Shown here: positions 41,153 to 50,107 of the stretch, piece by piece
How the letters are laid out: the number at the start of each line of letters is the position of its first letter
How positions within the stretch are numbered: position 1 is the first letter of the stretch
Origin: DATAJX01 sp964601735
GTDB lineage: Bacteria; Pseudomonadota; Alphaproteobacteria; UBA2136; UBA6156
Reading direction: 5' to 3'
Length of the DNA: 56,800 nucleotides
Assembly (NCBI GenBank): GCA_964601735.1
Contig: CAZROO010000008.1
Location: forward strand, 1 to 56,800
The notes under the pieces: generated by a model
What the model was told of the DNA's origin: nothing
Database searches by the model: none
What the model saw: the letters and a program-made list of their open reading frames with translations, nothing else
Made by a program: the position numbers and the translations under genes

Positions 41153-42806
41153 CGATTGAGGTAATACCGTTTTTAACGTGGCGCAGGCCGTTCATCAGCA
41201 TATCCTTCATGCCGATACCCGCTGCCTGCTCGCGCATTACGTCAAGCCAGTCCGGACGCAGGCGGGTACCACTCCACACGTTTCGGTGGATGTCGCGGCG
41301 CCACATTTCCAGCACTTCTTCCATGGCAATGCGCCCGGTGTAGCCGCGGTAGTGGCACAGCTCGCAGCCGTTGCGGTTGGGGCGGTATATGTTCTCGCCC
41401 GCCTTCCAGCCCAGGGCGCGGATTTTTTCCAGCTGCTCGGCGGTTTTGGTGTCAAGCTCGTGCGGCACCTTGCACTTGGGGCACAGGCGGCGCACCAGGC
41501 GCTGCGAAATGATGCCCTTGACGTTGGAGAAAATCAGTTCCGGCGGCACACCACGTTGCAACAGGCGGTCAACCGTCATGAAGCTGTCGTTGGCGTGCAT
41601 GGTGGTAATGACCAGGTGCCCCAGGTTACCGGCATCAATGACGCGGCGAGTGTCTTCGGGCGAACGCACTTCCCCGATGAACAGCACATCCGGGTCCAGC
41701 CCCAGCGCGGCGTACATGAAGCTTTCCAGGTTCACGCCCGCGTTCAGATCCTCTTCGGTCTGAATCACGTTGCCCATGCGTTCTTCGATCTGCTTCTCGT
41801 ACGCAATCACGTTCTGCCCCGGGCGCTGGCCGCGGCGGATCATCAGGCGGCAGGCGGTCGATTTACCACTACCGGTCGGTCCGGCAAAAATGATCACACC
41901 TTCTTCAAAACGCATCAGCTGGTCGATTTTATCGATGGTTTCATCGGTGTAGCCGAAGGTATCCATGCTGCCCTCAAACGGGCGCAGGAAACGCATGGCG
42001 ATTTTGGCGGTATTCTCCAGCGTAATCGGCTGGGTGGTATAACGGATATCGACGCTCTGGCGGTTGGTGAGCTCGAACGTCATACGGCCATAGAGCGGCT
42101 TTTTGAAGTTTTCGGCGCTCACGCCCGCCATGTGGCGCAGGCGGCCCACCACGCGGTCGTAAACCTCGCTGGGCAACGCCACCAGCTCTTCCAGTTCGTT
42201 ATCGATGCGCGCCATCACCGTGGGCTTGCGGTTGAGGATTTCGACGTGCAGGTCGGAGGCACCATTTTTGTACGCGGTGCGGATAATTTCATCCACCAGC
42301 GAAATGATGGCGTCATCGTTACCGGCGTTGATTTGGGCGTAGGCATTTTCGACCAGAAACTTGAGGCTGTGCCCTTCCCGCTTGTTCATGCGCTCCAACG
42401 CGCCTTCGATGCTCTTGGCGCTGGCCCAGACGAACTGGTGGCTGTTTTTGCGGTTGCGCAGCAATATTTCCGAATGCAGGCGCTTGTTGGGCAAATCGGC
42501 CGCCGCCCACAGCACCTGGCCCCGGCCAAGCTCAATGGGGCACGCAGTGTGGAACTGCATGAATTCACGGTCGATACCCTCCACCTGGTGGGGGGTAACC
42601 TTCATCATTTCCTCATCGTTTTTGACCGGATACTCGTAGGCGATGGCCTTGTAGCGGCCCTGCTGGCTGATATTGAGCTTGCCCGCCTTGCCCAGGGCCT
42701 CGATAAGCGCATCGGCGTCCTTTTGCACCACCACCGGCAGGCTATGCAAATCGGTGACGCCGATGACGTGATCGGCAATCATCAAATCCACAATATCCAT
42801 AGCCAT
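41106..42806 (-). CDS. PilQ/GspE/PilB-family assembly ATPase
   Basis: This 566-residue first gene of the pilus operon has Walker A GPTGSGKST (about residue 310), Asp box (IAYEKQIEERM region), Walker B LDPDVLFIGEVRSPED, His box ITTMHANDS, and the tetracysteine zinc motif CPKC...CELC. This set marks an extension ATPase of type IV pili or type II secretion. AGGAGA lies rather far (14 nt) from the ATG. Its order with the GspF-like gene follows R64 pilQ-pilR. Confidence 0.92.
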   Translation of the reverse strand: MAMDIVDLMIADHVIGVTDLHSLPVVVQKDADALIEALGKAGKLNISQQGRYKAIAYEYPVKNDEEMMKVTPHQVEGIDREFMQFHTACPIELGRGQVLWAAADLPNKRLHSEILLRNRKNSHQFVWASAKSIEGALERMNKREGHSLKFLVENAYAQINAGNDDAIISLVDEIIRTAYKNGASDLHVEILNRKPTVMARIDNELEELVALPSEVYDRVVGRLRHMAGVSAENFKKPLYGRMTFELTNRQSVDIRYTTQPITLENTAKIAMRFLRPFEGSMDTFGYTDETIDKIDQLMRFEEGVIIFAGPTGSGKSTACRLMIRRGQRPGQNVIAYEKQIEERMGNVIQTEEDLNAGVNLESFMYAALGLDPDVLFIGEVRSPEDTRRVIDAGNLGHLVITTMHANDSFMTVDRLLQRGVPPELIFSNVKGIISQRLVRRLCPKCKVPHELDTKTAEQLEKIRALGWKAGENIYRPNRNGCELCHYRGYTGRIAMEEVLEMWRRDIHRNVWSGTRLRPDWLDVMREQAAGIGMKDMLMNGLRHVKNGITSIDELENLFSAELETLR

Positions 42807-42917
42807 GCGCGGTACTAAATCTCCTGCGCCAGCTTAGGGTAAATGCGGCGGATTTTCAGGCTTAAAGCAGCATACACGGTAATTACGGCACAGCGTGTGT
42901 GGCCGAGATACACCGAC

Positions 42918-43511
42918 TTAAAAATCGAAGACTAATCCTGAAGAACTCTTGATAGCAAAACCGTCATTCGTCTTTTCCAACTCGACCCAGCAACAGTCGC
43001 CGCAATCACCCACGATTTCACCTTTTTTGAGAATCTCACGGAACAACGCCCGCATGCCACCGCCATGCCAGACCGCCGCCGCACAAGCATGATTTTGCGC
43101 CACGATATGGTTGAAAGCTTTCATCATCCGCGCAACCGCATCGATATAGCTCTCGGCCCCCGGAAGGGTGTTGTTGCGGTCTTTCACGGCCTGGACGAGG
43201 TCGGGGTATTTTTGCTTGGCCTCGGCCTTAACCATTCCGGTAAGCTGGCCATACTGGTTACGCTCGGCGAGCCCATCTAGCACTTCCACTTTCAACAAAG
43301 GCAAAAGCTGCGATTTGAGGCCATTGGCCGTTTGCTGGGCGCGTTTGAGCGGACTGCTGTAAATCTTTTGGATGCCACGATTGGCCAAAGCTAAACCCAA
43401 AGCCTGTACCTGACGTTCGCCTTCCTGTGACAGCAAATCGTCGTAAGCGCCGCCGTAACGGTCTTCAACATCACCAGTGGTTTGGCCATGACGAATGAAA
43501 AAGAGTCTCAT
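42918..43511 (-). CDS. histidine phosphatase (phosphoglycerate-mutase-like) family protein
   Basis: This 197-residue protein has the catalytic FIRHGQT (phospho-His near residue 8), conserved Arg in SSPLKRAQQT, Glu in GLAERNQYG and the second His in AVWHGGGMRAL. Substrates vary widely (phosphosugars, cobalamin intermediates, phosphoproteins). There is an unusual CGDCCW motif near the C-terminus. It sits between tRNA-Asp and the pilus operon, with about 110 bp to the latter, where the pilus promoter must lie. Confidence 0.88.
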   Translation of the reverse strand: MRLFFIRHGQTTGDVEDRYGGAYDDLLSQEGERQVQALGLALANRGIQKIYSSPLKRAQQTANGLKSQLLPLLKVEVLDGLAERNQYGQLTGMVKAEAKQKYPDLVQAVKDRNNTLPGAESYIDAVARMMKAFNHIVAQNHACAAAVWHGGGMRALFREILKKGEIVGDCGDCCWVELEKTNDGFAIKSSSGLVFDF

Positions 43512-43525
43512 GCCGCACTATACCA

Positions 43526-43556
43526 AAAAAACGCCCCCTTAAGGGCGCTTTTTTCC
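43526..43556 (-). terminator. terminator of the tRNA-Asp transcript
   Basis: On the minus strand GCGCCC TTAAG GGGGCG-type pairing is followed by seven T, 7 bp beyond the CCA end of tRNA-Asp copy 1. Confidence 0.82.
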
Positions 43557-43562
43557 AATCTC

Positions 43563-43639
43563 TGGCGGAAGTGACGGGACTCGAACCCGCGACCCTCGGC
43601 GTGACAAGCCGATACTCTAACCAACTGAGCTACACCTCC
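43563..43639 (-). tRNA. tRNA-Asp (GTC), copy 1 at left island junction
   Basis: This is a complete cloverleaf: acceptor GGAGGTG with CACTTCC, anticodon loop TTGTCAC, discriminator G, encoded CCA. It is identical to copy 2 at 50208; the identity covers 80 bp (43562-43641). It keeps the native terminator, but the sequence 5' of it is island DNA without an obvious promoter. Confidence 0.96.
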
Positions 43640-43691
43640 GCTCCTTAGTTTCAGAGACTTAGCCTTAGGCCAGTTTCTTCCGTCGCGCCAA

Positions 43692-43708
43692 CTTGACTAG
43701 AACTTGAC
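43692..43708 (+). repeat. 17-bp site, left end of island
   Basis: CTTGACTAGAACTTGAC, itself two AACTTGAC-like halves, occurs once at each end of the island in the same orientation (also 50108-50124). It is a candidate integrase arm-binding site. Confidence 0.75.
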
Positions 43709-43725
43709 GCGGCGAGGCTTATAAC

Positions 43726-44766
43726 ATGGCTCTGTATCGTTTGGAAGATTCCCCTTACTGGTGGGTCAGCTTGGTTAATCCTAGGACTGGCCGACGTATC
43801 AGGAAATCAACGAAACTGACCGACGTAAAGAAGGCCAAGGTTTTTGAGGAAGAACTGCGGGCCAGCCTTGTCCTCGGCCAACAGCATTACGCTTTGCAGG
43901 AAACAGAGAAAAGCCCAGCATGGCAGCAAGCCGCACAGAGGTGGCTCAATGAAACCCGTGACAAGCGCGACCACATTAACGACCAGATAAGGATTGCGTG
44001 GCTTAAGCCTCACTTGAACGATAAGCCGCTGGCCGAAATCACAGCGGCGGTTATTCACCGGCTTGGCGAACTCAAAGCGGCAGAAACTTCGCCACCCACA
44101 GCCAACCGGGTGCTTACTCTAATAAGAGCAATCCTTAGACGCGCACACCAGCAATGGGGCTGGCTCGACAAAGTGCCGCATATTAGGCTGTACAAGGAAT
44201 CGGAACGCAGGATTCGCTACCTCACCAAGGACGAGGCACGAAGGTTACTGAATGAGCTACCGCCGCACTTGCAGGACATGGCGCTATTTAGCCTTAGCAC
44301 AGGGCTACGCGCTTCTAATGTAACGGGTCTGCGGTGGAGCCAGGTTGACCTGCAACGCTCTCATGTGTGGATTCACCCCGACGAAGCAAAGGCAGGAAAA
44401 GCCATTGCCGTGCCCCTCAACAACGTGGCGCGGGAGGTGATAGTACGGCAGACGGGTAGGAACGAATCCTTTGTTTTTACCTTTGAAGGCAAGCCCGTTA
44501 CTCGGCCTAACAACCATGCGTGGCGTAAAGCTCTCAAGCGGGCTGGCATCGCTGATTTTAGGTGGCACGACCTACGCCACACCTTTGCCTCTTGGCATAT
44601 TCAAGCCGGAACACCGCTGCATGTTTTGCAGGAGTTGGGTGGTTGGAGCAGTTACGCAATGGTCATGCGTTACGCGCACCTGTCGAGTGAGCAGCTACGC
44701 CACTACAGCCAACAGATTGCAGAGCCGGATTTGCTAGGCAAAACCACGATTTCTGTTGACAAATAG
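43726..44766 (+). CDS. int: tyrosine-recombinase integrase
   Basis: This 346-residue phage-type integrase has an N-terminal arm-binding region (LYRLEDSPYWWVSLVNPRTG), a SAM-like core-binding domain (about 65-150) and a catalytic domain with Arg195 (STGLRASN), Lys near 222-225, His281 and Arg284 (WHDLRHT), Trp307 and the nucleophile Tyr316 (MRYAHLS). All catalytic residues are present. It points away from the adjacent tRNA-Asp, as in many tRNA-targeting islands. GAGG precedes the ATG. Confidence 0.96.
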   Translation: MALYRLEDSPYWWVSLVNPRTGRRIRKSTKLTDVKKAKVFEEELRASLVLGQQHYALQETEKSPAWQQAAQRWLNETRDKRDHINDQIRIAWLKPHLNDKPLAEITAAVIHRLGELKAAETSPPTANRVLTLIRAILRRAHQQWGWLDKVPHIRLYKESERRIRYLTKDEARRLLNELPPHLQDMALFSLSTGLRASNVTGLRWSQVDLQRSHVWIHPDEAKAGKAIAVPLNNVAREVIVRQTGRNESFVFTFEGKPVTRPNNHAWRKALKRAGIADFRWHDLRHTFASWHIQAGTPLHVLQELGGWSSYAMVMRYAHLSSEQLRHYSQQIAEPDLLGKTTISVDK

Positions 44767-44919
44767 CTTTAAGTATCATACACTTCGTGCCGAATCCTGA
44801 AAAACGGGCTTGTCGTTCTGGCAGGCTGTTTTCCAAGACTAAACCGCACCACAACTTTCGGGCAATTATGCTTGGAGGTCTTTTGGTGTGGAAAATCTAT
44901 ATAGAAAGACAATAACATG

Positions 44920-44931
44920 AATAACGTTATT
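44920..44931. promoter_or_regulatory. 12-bp perfect palindrome upstream of primase gene
   Basis: AATAACGTTATT is 38 bp before the primase start, with TCTATATAGA (also palindromic, possible -10) at 44896. It is a candidate operator for the island repressor or excisionase control. The 203-bp spacer has no other gene I can support. Confidence 0.45.
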
Positions 44932-44969
44932 AAAGTTAAATCGTCTGACTCCACCAGGAGGAGGCGTAC

Positions 44970-47108
44970 ATGCATGTAATCGAAAAATTGGAAGACTACA
45001 GGAGGCGTGGCTGGGTTTCCATTCCGGTCAAGCCAAGAACAAAAGAACCTCAGGGCGATAACTGGCAGAATCTAAGGATTTCTGACGTTGACCCTACCGA
45101 GTTTCAGCAGAACTCAAACCTCGGCATTTTGCTTGGTGAGCCTTCCGGGGGCTTGGTGGACATTGATTTAGACTGCCCAGAAGCCATGAGGGCGGCAAGG
45201 GTTTTACTGCCGACAACAGGCTTGATATTCGGGCGTTCATCAAAACCCGCCAGCCACTACCTTTATATGGTGGCTGATGCAGGCAGAATGAGAAAGTTCC
45301 AGTTTGGGTCAAAAACGCTCGTGGAATATCGAGCTGGTGGCGGGCACACCTTGTTTCCACCTTCAACCCACCCATCCGGCGAAGCTGTACGCTTTGACCG
45401 TGAAGGTGAGGCAGCGGGGATAAGCAGGGACAGCCTCATGCGTGAGGTAGGCAAGCTGGCAGCGGCAAGTCTACTCGCCCAACAATGGCAGGAAGGCAGT
45501 CGCCACGACAAAGTTATGGCGCTGGCAGGTGGGTTGCTGAATGGCGGCTGGGACATTGCACAGGCTGAACTTTTTGTTGAGGCTGTTTGCCTAGCGGCAA
45601 ATGACCCCGAAACCGAGGACAGGCTAATGGCGGTGCGTACAACGGCAGCACGTAAGGCCAGTGGTGAGTCAGCGACAGGTTGGCCACGATTGATTGAGCT
45701 TTGCGGGCCGGACGTAGTGGCAAAAGTCAGCGAATGGCTGGGTATCCAACAAGCAACTATCACCACCACCCCAACCGAGTCCGAGATGACCGACATTGGC
45801 AATGCCCAGCGTTTTGTGCGTCACCACGGCGAGGTTATTCGCTACGTGCGCGATATGGGCGCTTGGTTGGTTTGGAACGGCCGCTATTGGGAACTTGACG
45901 ACCAGACGGCGATTGACCTCAAGGCGCAGGCTACGGCTAAAAGCCTGTGGCGTGACTTGGAAAACGCCAGCCGCCAAGACTCTGCCGACCTGGCTAGTTG
46001 GGCGCGCCAGTCCAACAACTTCCACAAGCTCAAGGCTATGTGCGACGTTGCCAAGCCTCATATCGCCGTTACCTCGGACAACCTTGATGCCAGACCGTAC
46101 CTGTTGAACTGCACAAATGGCGTGATTGACCTGCAATCTGGCCAGCTTTTGCCTTTCGACAAGCACCACTGGCTAACCAAACAAATCAACGTAAGCTTCA
46201 ATGCAGAGGCTAAATGCCCGGTTTTTGAAGGCTTTTTGCGCGACACTTTTGATGGTGAACCTGAGTTGATTGATTTTGTGCAGCGTGCCGTGGGTTACAG
46301 CCTGTCGGGCGATACCTCGGAGCAGTGTTTCTTTATCGCTCACGGTACGGGAGCCAACGGCAAATCCACTCTCCTCAAGGTACTGCAAGAGTTACTTGGC
46401 GACTACGCCTGCAACACCCCGATGGAAACGTTGATGGTCAAAAGGCAGGGAGGCGGCATCCCCAACGACATTGCCCGCCTGCGTGGTGCTAGGCTGGTAA
46501 CGGCAAGCGAAGGGGAGGCAAACCAGCACCTAGCGGCTGCCCTGGTTAAGCAAATTACGGGCGGCGACACCATGACGGCGAGGTTCCTGCGTAAGGAATA
46601 CTTTGAGTTCAAGCCGGAGTGCAAACTCTGGCTAGTAACGAATCACAAGCCAAAATTGAGGGGTGATGACCCGGCAATCTGGCGCCGTATTTACCTGATT
46701 CCCTTCAACGTAGCTGTACCAAAAGAGAGACAGGACGGCCAGTTAAGCGAAAAACTAAAAGCGGAACTGCCCGGCATCCTGGCTTGGGCCGTGCGTGGCT
46801 TCCAGCAATGGCAAAGCGGTAGGCTACAGCCTCCTCAAGCTGTTCTGGCGGCAACCAGGGCGTATCAACACGAAATGGACCATGTGAAGCGCTTTGTGGA
46901 CGATGAGGTTATGCCTGCGCTTGGTCAAAACGTGGGTAAGGCCGATATGCACGCGGCCTACATCAGATGGGCAAACGAAAACGGCGGCGACAGCTACTCG
47001 ATGCCGGAATTGCATAAACGCCTGCTGGCGCTCTCGTTTAAAGCAAAACGAGGCACGGGCGGGAAGCATCAATGGCAGGACGTGAAGCTCTCCGCATCAC
47101 TCGAATAA
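44970..47108 (+). CDS. PrimPol / SF3 helicase replication protein (P4 alpha-like)
   Basis: 712 residues. The N-terminal bifunctional primase-polymerase domain has GLVDIDLDCPEA (catalytic Asp pair near 64-68) and the later KPASHYLYMV His. The middle region is a D5-type N domain (WNGRYWELDDQ), and the C-terminal SF3 helicase has Walker A GTGANGKSTLLK (about 460) and TNHKPKLRGDDPAIWRRI. It should start autonomous replication of the excised island, like P4 alpha and other satellite replicases. AGGAGGAGG precedes the ATG. Confidence 0.92.
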   Translation: MHVIEKLEDYRRRGWVSIPVKPRTKEPQGDNWQNLRISDVDPTEFQQNSNLGILLGEPSGGLVDIDLDCPEAMRAARVLLPTTGLIFGRSSKPASHYLYMVADAGRMRKFQFGSKTLVEYRAGGGHTLFPPSTHPSGEAVRFDREGEAAGISRDSLMREVGKLAAASLLAQQWQEGSRHDKVMALAGGLLNGGWDIAQAELFVEAVCLAANDPETEDRLMAVRTTAARKASGESATGWPRLIELCGPDVVAKVSEWLGIQQATITTTPTESEMTDIGNAQRFVRHHGEVIRYVRDMGAWLVWNGRYWELDDQTAIDLKAQATAKSLWRDLENASRQDSADLASWARQSNNFHKLKAMCDVAKPHIAVTSDNLDARPYLLNCTNGVIDLQSGQLLPFDKHHWLTKQINVSFNAEAKCPVFEGFLRDTFDGEPELIDFVQRAVGYSLSGDTSEQCFFIAHGTGANGKSTLLKVLQELLGDYACNTPMETLMVKRQGGGIPNDIARLRGARLVTASEGEANQHLAAALVKQITGGDTMTARFLRKEYFEFKPECKLWLVTNHKPKLRGDDPAIWRRIYLIPFNVAVPKERQDGQLSEKLKAELPGILAWAVRGFQQWQSGRLQPPQAVLAATRAYQHEMDHVKRFVDDEVMPALGQNVGKADMHAAYIRWANENGGDSYSMPELHKRLLALSFKAKRGTGGKHQWQDVKLSASLE

Positions 47109-47418
47109 GGAGTGACAAAGGTGACACTGGAAGTGGTTAGGTTTGTATGCAATTTTCTATAAACCTGACCCTTCTGGGGGTCACTGGTGTCACTTTCTTT
47201 CGTATTGATTGACCTTATCGCCTGAGTACCCGCCAGTGCCGACTAGTTACCAATCCTAGGTCTAGTTACTATCTATAAAGTTATTTGAAATTAGCAAGTT
47301 AGGTCAAATTAAGTTCAATTCTGAACCTCAAATATGAAGTCGCCGATGAGGTTTAGCTGTTTTATTTTTCTACTCAACCCCCGGCAAAACGCCAACTACC
47401 CCCTACCTGAAAGTAGAC
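47109..47418. other. AT-rich gene-free stretch, candidate replication origin
   Basis: Right after the replicase, AAAGGTGACACTGG and GGTCACTGGTGTCACTTT are imperfect inverted motifs about 60 bp apart, followed by an AT-rich tract with TAGTTAC repeats to about 47350. This layout suits an origin or a terminator; neither is proven. I see no gene. Confidence 0.4.
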
Positions 47419-47643
47419 TTACTGGCTGAATAAATCCTTAGTCTTTAACCCTAGCGCCGTGGCTATTTTATAAATGTTTTCCAGCGACACATTCCTCTCA
47501 CCGCGTTCAATAGCTCCAATGTAGGTGCGATGTAAGTCACAAACCTCAGCGAAGGATTCCTGAGAAAATCCTTTGGCTAGACGCAGCTCACGTACACGCG
47601 TACCAAATTTTACTCTGACCGCAGCTAATTCCCGAATATCCAT
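47419..47643 (-). CDS. XRE-family repressor
   Basis: This 74-residue protein is essentially one Cro/C1 helix-turn-helix domain (ELRLAKGFSQESFAEVCDLH with recognition helix RTYIGAIERGERN). It is divergent from the cargo operon and separated by 109 bp holding two similar 17-bp sites, which are its probable operators. It would keep the island or its cargo quiet. Confidence 0.9.
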   Translation of the reverse strand: MDIRELAAVRVKFGTRVRELRLAKGFSQESFAEVCDLHRTYIGAIERGERNVSLENIYKIATALGLKTKDLFSQ

Positions 47644-47682
47644 GCGGGATTAGACAATTTCTGCACACTATGTATCTACAGG

Positions 47683-47745
47683 CTATAAGTAGCACTTGAC
47701 GCGTTTGCGGCCCTATGGTTTTTGATGACTATAGATAGCATTTGA
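47683..47745. promoter_or_regulatory. tandem 17-bp candidate operators
   Basis: CTATAAGTAGCACTTGA (47683) and CTATAGATAGCATTTGA (47729) match at 14 of 17 positions, spaced 46 bp (about 4.4 helical turns), between the divergent XRE and autotransporter-like genes. The first runs on into TTGACGCG, also part of the left-end 17-bp site. Confidence 0.6.
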
Positions 47746-47752
47746 GAGGGAT

Positions 47753-48711
47753 ATGAAACTAAAGCTCGCTCTGTTCGCCTTCTTACTCTGGATAGCGGGA
47801 GGTCTAAACCCTGCATTTGCTGAGGATACTTGGTCTGATAGCCCTCCAGGCCCAGGCTGGTGGAATGTGCCAAGGTGGGGATGGGTGGGCGGCCATTCGT
47901 CAGGTGAAATAAGCCAAGTTGTCCTATCTCAGTGCCCCGATGGCACTCCTGCACGTACAGTATTTAAAAACGCCGAGGGACAGGTTGTTGGTTTTAGCCA
48001 AACAGTTTGTCCACCTGCATCACCATTATCCTCAAGCACAGGCAATGGTATTTTAATTATCGGTTCTACTAACTCGGACTTTACTTGTGCAGAGGGCGAT
48101 AGTTCTTGCTTAACTANNNNNNNNNNNNNNNNNNNNNNNNNNNNNNNNNNNNNNNNNNNNNNNNNNNNNNNNNNNNNNNNNNNNNNNNNNNNNNNNNNNN
48201 NNNNNNNNNNNNNNNNAAGGCATCCTTTGACGGGATGCAGTACACCGGCAGGATTGATGCGGGCTTGAATCTTCCTGTGTGGTTCGAGTCCACATTCACG
48301 CCCTTGGCTTCTTTTCAGTACACTCACTTGGATTTAGACGGTTACACAGAGCAAGGGCCTTCGGCCTTACAGGTGGACGGAACAACCTACGACACGGCAG
48401 ACATCGGTTTAGGCGCCAAGCTGGCGTGGAAGTGGGCCTTTGATAATGGCTATACGCTACAACCCAATGTGCGGGCCAAATATCTGTTGACTGTGGGGGA
48501 TAGAAGTCTGGTTACTACCAATCGGTTTGTCGGTGGTGGCTCGACATTCACCACACAGGGTATTGAGGCTGACAGCAATGCGATTAACCTAGGGGCCGGT
48601 CTGGAATTGACCAGCGCCTACGCCACAAAGGTTACATTGGATTATGATGCGGATATTCGTGCAAGCCTGATAGGCCACGCTGTACAGGTAAAGGTGCGGG
48701 TGCCGTTCTAA
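47753..48711 (+). CDS. autotransporter-like surface protein, interrupted by assembly gap
   Basis: The N-terminal 121 residues start with a signal peptide (LKLALFAFLLWIAGGLNPAFA) and hold two Cys pairs. After 100 N, about 164 residues form amphipathic beta strands typical of an autotransporter barrel (IGLGAKLAWKWAFDNGYTLQ; AINLGAGLELTSAYATKVTL) ending in the required C-terminal Phe (VKVRVPF). Joining the two as one gene is inference; the true passenger may lie in the gap. It is first gene of a coupled cargo operon. Confidence 0.75.
48117..48216. other. assembly gap (100 N) inside autotransporter-like gene
   Basis: It is exactly 100 N. Repetitive passenger sequence would explain an assembly break here. 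Confidence 0.98.
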
Positions 48712-48729
48712 AGGGAGAGTTTAAACGCT

Positions 48730-48873
48730 ATGGATTGTTCTGGTTTGTGGGCGAAAATCTGGAATGGATTATTGGTTGCTTTTTTACTGATATTTTTCGG
48801 ATATTGGATGTGGGCCGCAGATTATCCCTTATTTGGGATTCTTGGCGGTTTAGTCGGACTATTATTTAAATGA
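48730..48873 (+). CDS. 47-residue membrane protein of island cargo operon
   Basis: This small protein has two hydrophobic segments (GLLVAFLLIFFGYWMW and PLFGILGGLVGLLF) separated by AADY, a helical hairpin in the membrane. Its TGA overlaps the ATG of the next gene (ATGA), strong evidence for real translation and coupling. GGGAGAG lies upstream. It begins 18 bp after the autotransporter-like stop. The function is unknown. Confidence 0.65.
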   Translation: MDCSGLWAKIWNGLLVAFLLIFFGYWMWAADYPLFGILGGLVGLLFK

Positions 48874-49451
48874 GCAAACAGACAACAGCTTTATCCTTAT
48901 GCTTTATACTTGTCGGACAGAACGTTTCTGCCGAAACACAGAGTATTTTTGTTCCAGAGATAAATGGCTCAATTACATATGAAATACCGGATGTTTATTG
49001 CCGCTGGCCTGAAAGTTACGAGAAACGACAACTGACCGAAAGTGCCGAAAGCCCAGAGTTCAAATTCGTTTCGCTTTTCACACCTTGTAAAAACCTTAGT
49101 CTCGACTTTAAGAAACTACAGCACGTTGTGCATATCGGTACGGTGGGATTTTCTAAAGAGCCGGTAGCCTACACAAATGATGAACTGATTTTAAAGACCA
49201 AGGAATTCATTACCGGGAGAAAGAAAAAGAAAGGCGAGATTGCGAACTTCGTAACCGATGATGGTGTGGTGTTTATTCAAGAGATTCCTTTTGCACCCAT
49301 CCTACGGATTCAGGCCATGAAAGTTTCAGGGGATAGGCTATTGACCGCTTGGCTCGATGCACCAGCCAGCGTCAAAGACGACAAGGATACTTTGAGAGTT
49401 CTGTTGAAGGTTATCCAGAGTATTCAGCATTCAATGGAGCTAGTGAACTAA
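48870..49451 (+). CDS. exported protein of island cargo operon
   Basis: This 193-residue protein has a predicted signal peptide (SKQTTALSLCFILVGQNVSA) and a periplasmic domain with one probable disulphide pair (VYCRWP, FTPCKN) and a basic loop GRKKKKGE. No family is recognised. It is coupled on both sides: ATGA overlap with the preceding gene and TAATG with the following one. Confidence 0.72.
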   Translation: MSKQTTALSLCFILVGQNVSAETQSIFVPEINGSITYEIPDVYCRWPESYEKRQLTESAESPEFKFVSLFTPCKNLSLDFKKLQHVVHIGTVGFSKEPVAYTNDELILKTKEFITGRKKKKGEIANFVTDDGVVFIQEIPFAPILRIQAMKVSGDRLLTAWLDAPASVKDDKDTLRVLLKVIQSIQHSMELVN

Positions 49452-49753
49452 TGCCGGGGTATCTTTATAACGCCGAGTGTCCATGCGGCTATAAGCAATT
49501 TTTGAAGCCGGGTTTTAATCCTAGAACAGGTGAAGGTTTTTGCATGGCCTATAATGAGCATTCCACCGAATTGGCAACTGTTAACGCAGAAGAGGCTGAG
49601 CTAAAACAGCTTCCAATTCTTTCTGACCCAGCCTTTGATGATTCCAAGCTTTTGGACTTTAACAACGGCATAGAATCTACTTACGGCCACTTCCTGTGCC
49701 CCTCATGTAAAGACCCAACCCTTGTGCTGGTAAAATGGGGGAATTGGGATTGA
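49451..49753 (+). CDS. zinc-ribbon-like small protein of island cargo operon
   Basis: This 100-residue protein has an N-terminal ECPCGYKQF and a C-terminal FLCPSCKDP that together make a C-x-C...C-x-x-C zinc ribbon, with an acidic middle. It has no signal peptide, so it is probably cytoplasmic. Start ATG 49451 overlaps the previous stop (TAATG), and its own stop overlaps the next start (TGATG). The function is unknown. Confidence 0.7.
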   Translation: MPGYLYNAECPCGYKQFLKPGFNPRTGEGFCMAYNEHSTELATVNAEEAELKQLPILSDPAFDDSKLLDFNNGIESTYGHFLCPSCKDPTLVLVKWGNWD

Positions 49754-49953
49754 TGGTCTGGCTTGGGCTTGCACTCTTGGCGTTGTGGTATCCCTTGGGC
49801 CGATACATGGCGATAAATAACCTGGGGGTTGAAGAACGAGCGCTGATATTTAACGGCGAGAAGGGAAGGATGTTGCTACGCTTCATGAACCTGCTCTGCA
49901 ACCTGATGCTGTTCGCCGGTATTGGATTTGTTGCTGTTGGCTTATTTTCCTGA
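49753..49953 (+). CDS. 66-residue membrane protein of island cargo operon
   Basis: Two predicted spans (MVWLGLALLALWYPLG and LCNLMLFAGIGFVAVGLF) flank a polar loop (VEERALIFNGEKGRML). ATG 49753 is chosen for the TGATG overlap; an in-frame start 18 bp upstream would overlap the zinc-ribbon gene more. It is the last gene of the operon, and about 250 bp of att-region DNA follows. Confidence 0.68.
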   Translation: MVWLGLALLALWYPLGRYMAINNLGVEERALIFNGEKGRMLLRFMNLLCNLMLFAGIGFVAVGLFS

Positions 49954-50107
49954 ACTAGACTTTTAACCTTCGGAAAATTTGCTACTCGTGAGACTCACTT
50001 ACTGACCGAGGGCGGGATTACGATTTTTCCCCTACCCCCTATCTGTTCTCTGAACCTATAGAACGCACCCAAGCTACTGAAAATAAAGGCTATATCCTTA
50101 GGCTCAC

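Noticed and set aside
44917..44979. 20-codon possible leader peptide overlapping the primase start
   Set aside because: No ribosome site is visible and the overlap can be chance; a palindrome in its first codons is a better reading as operator.
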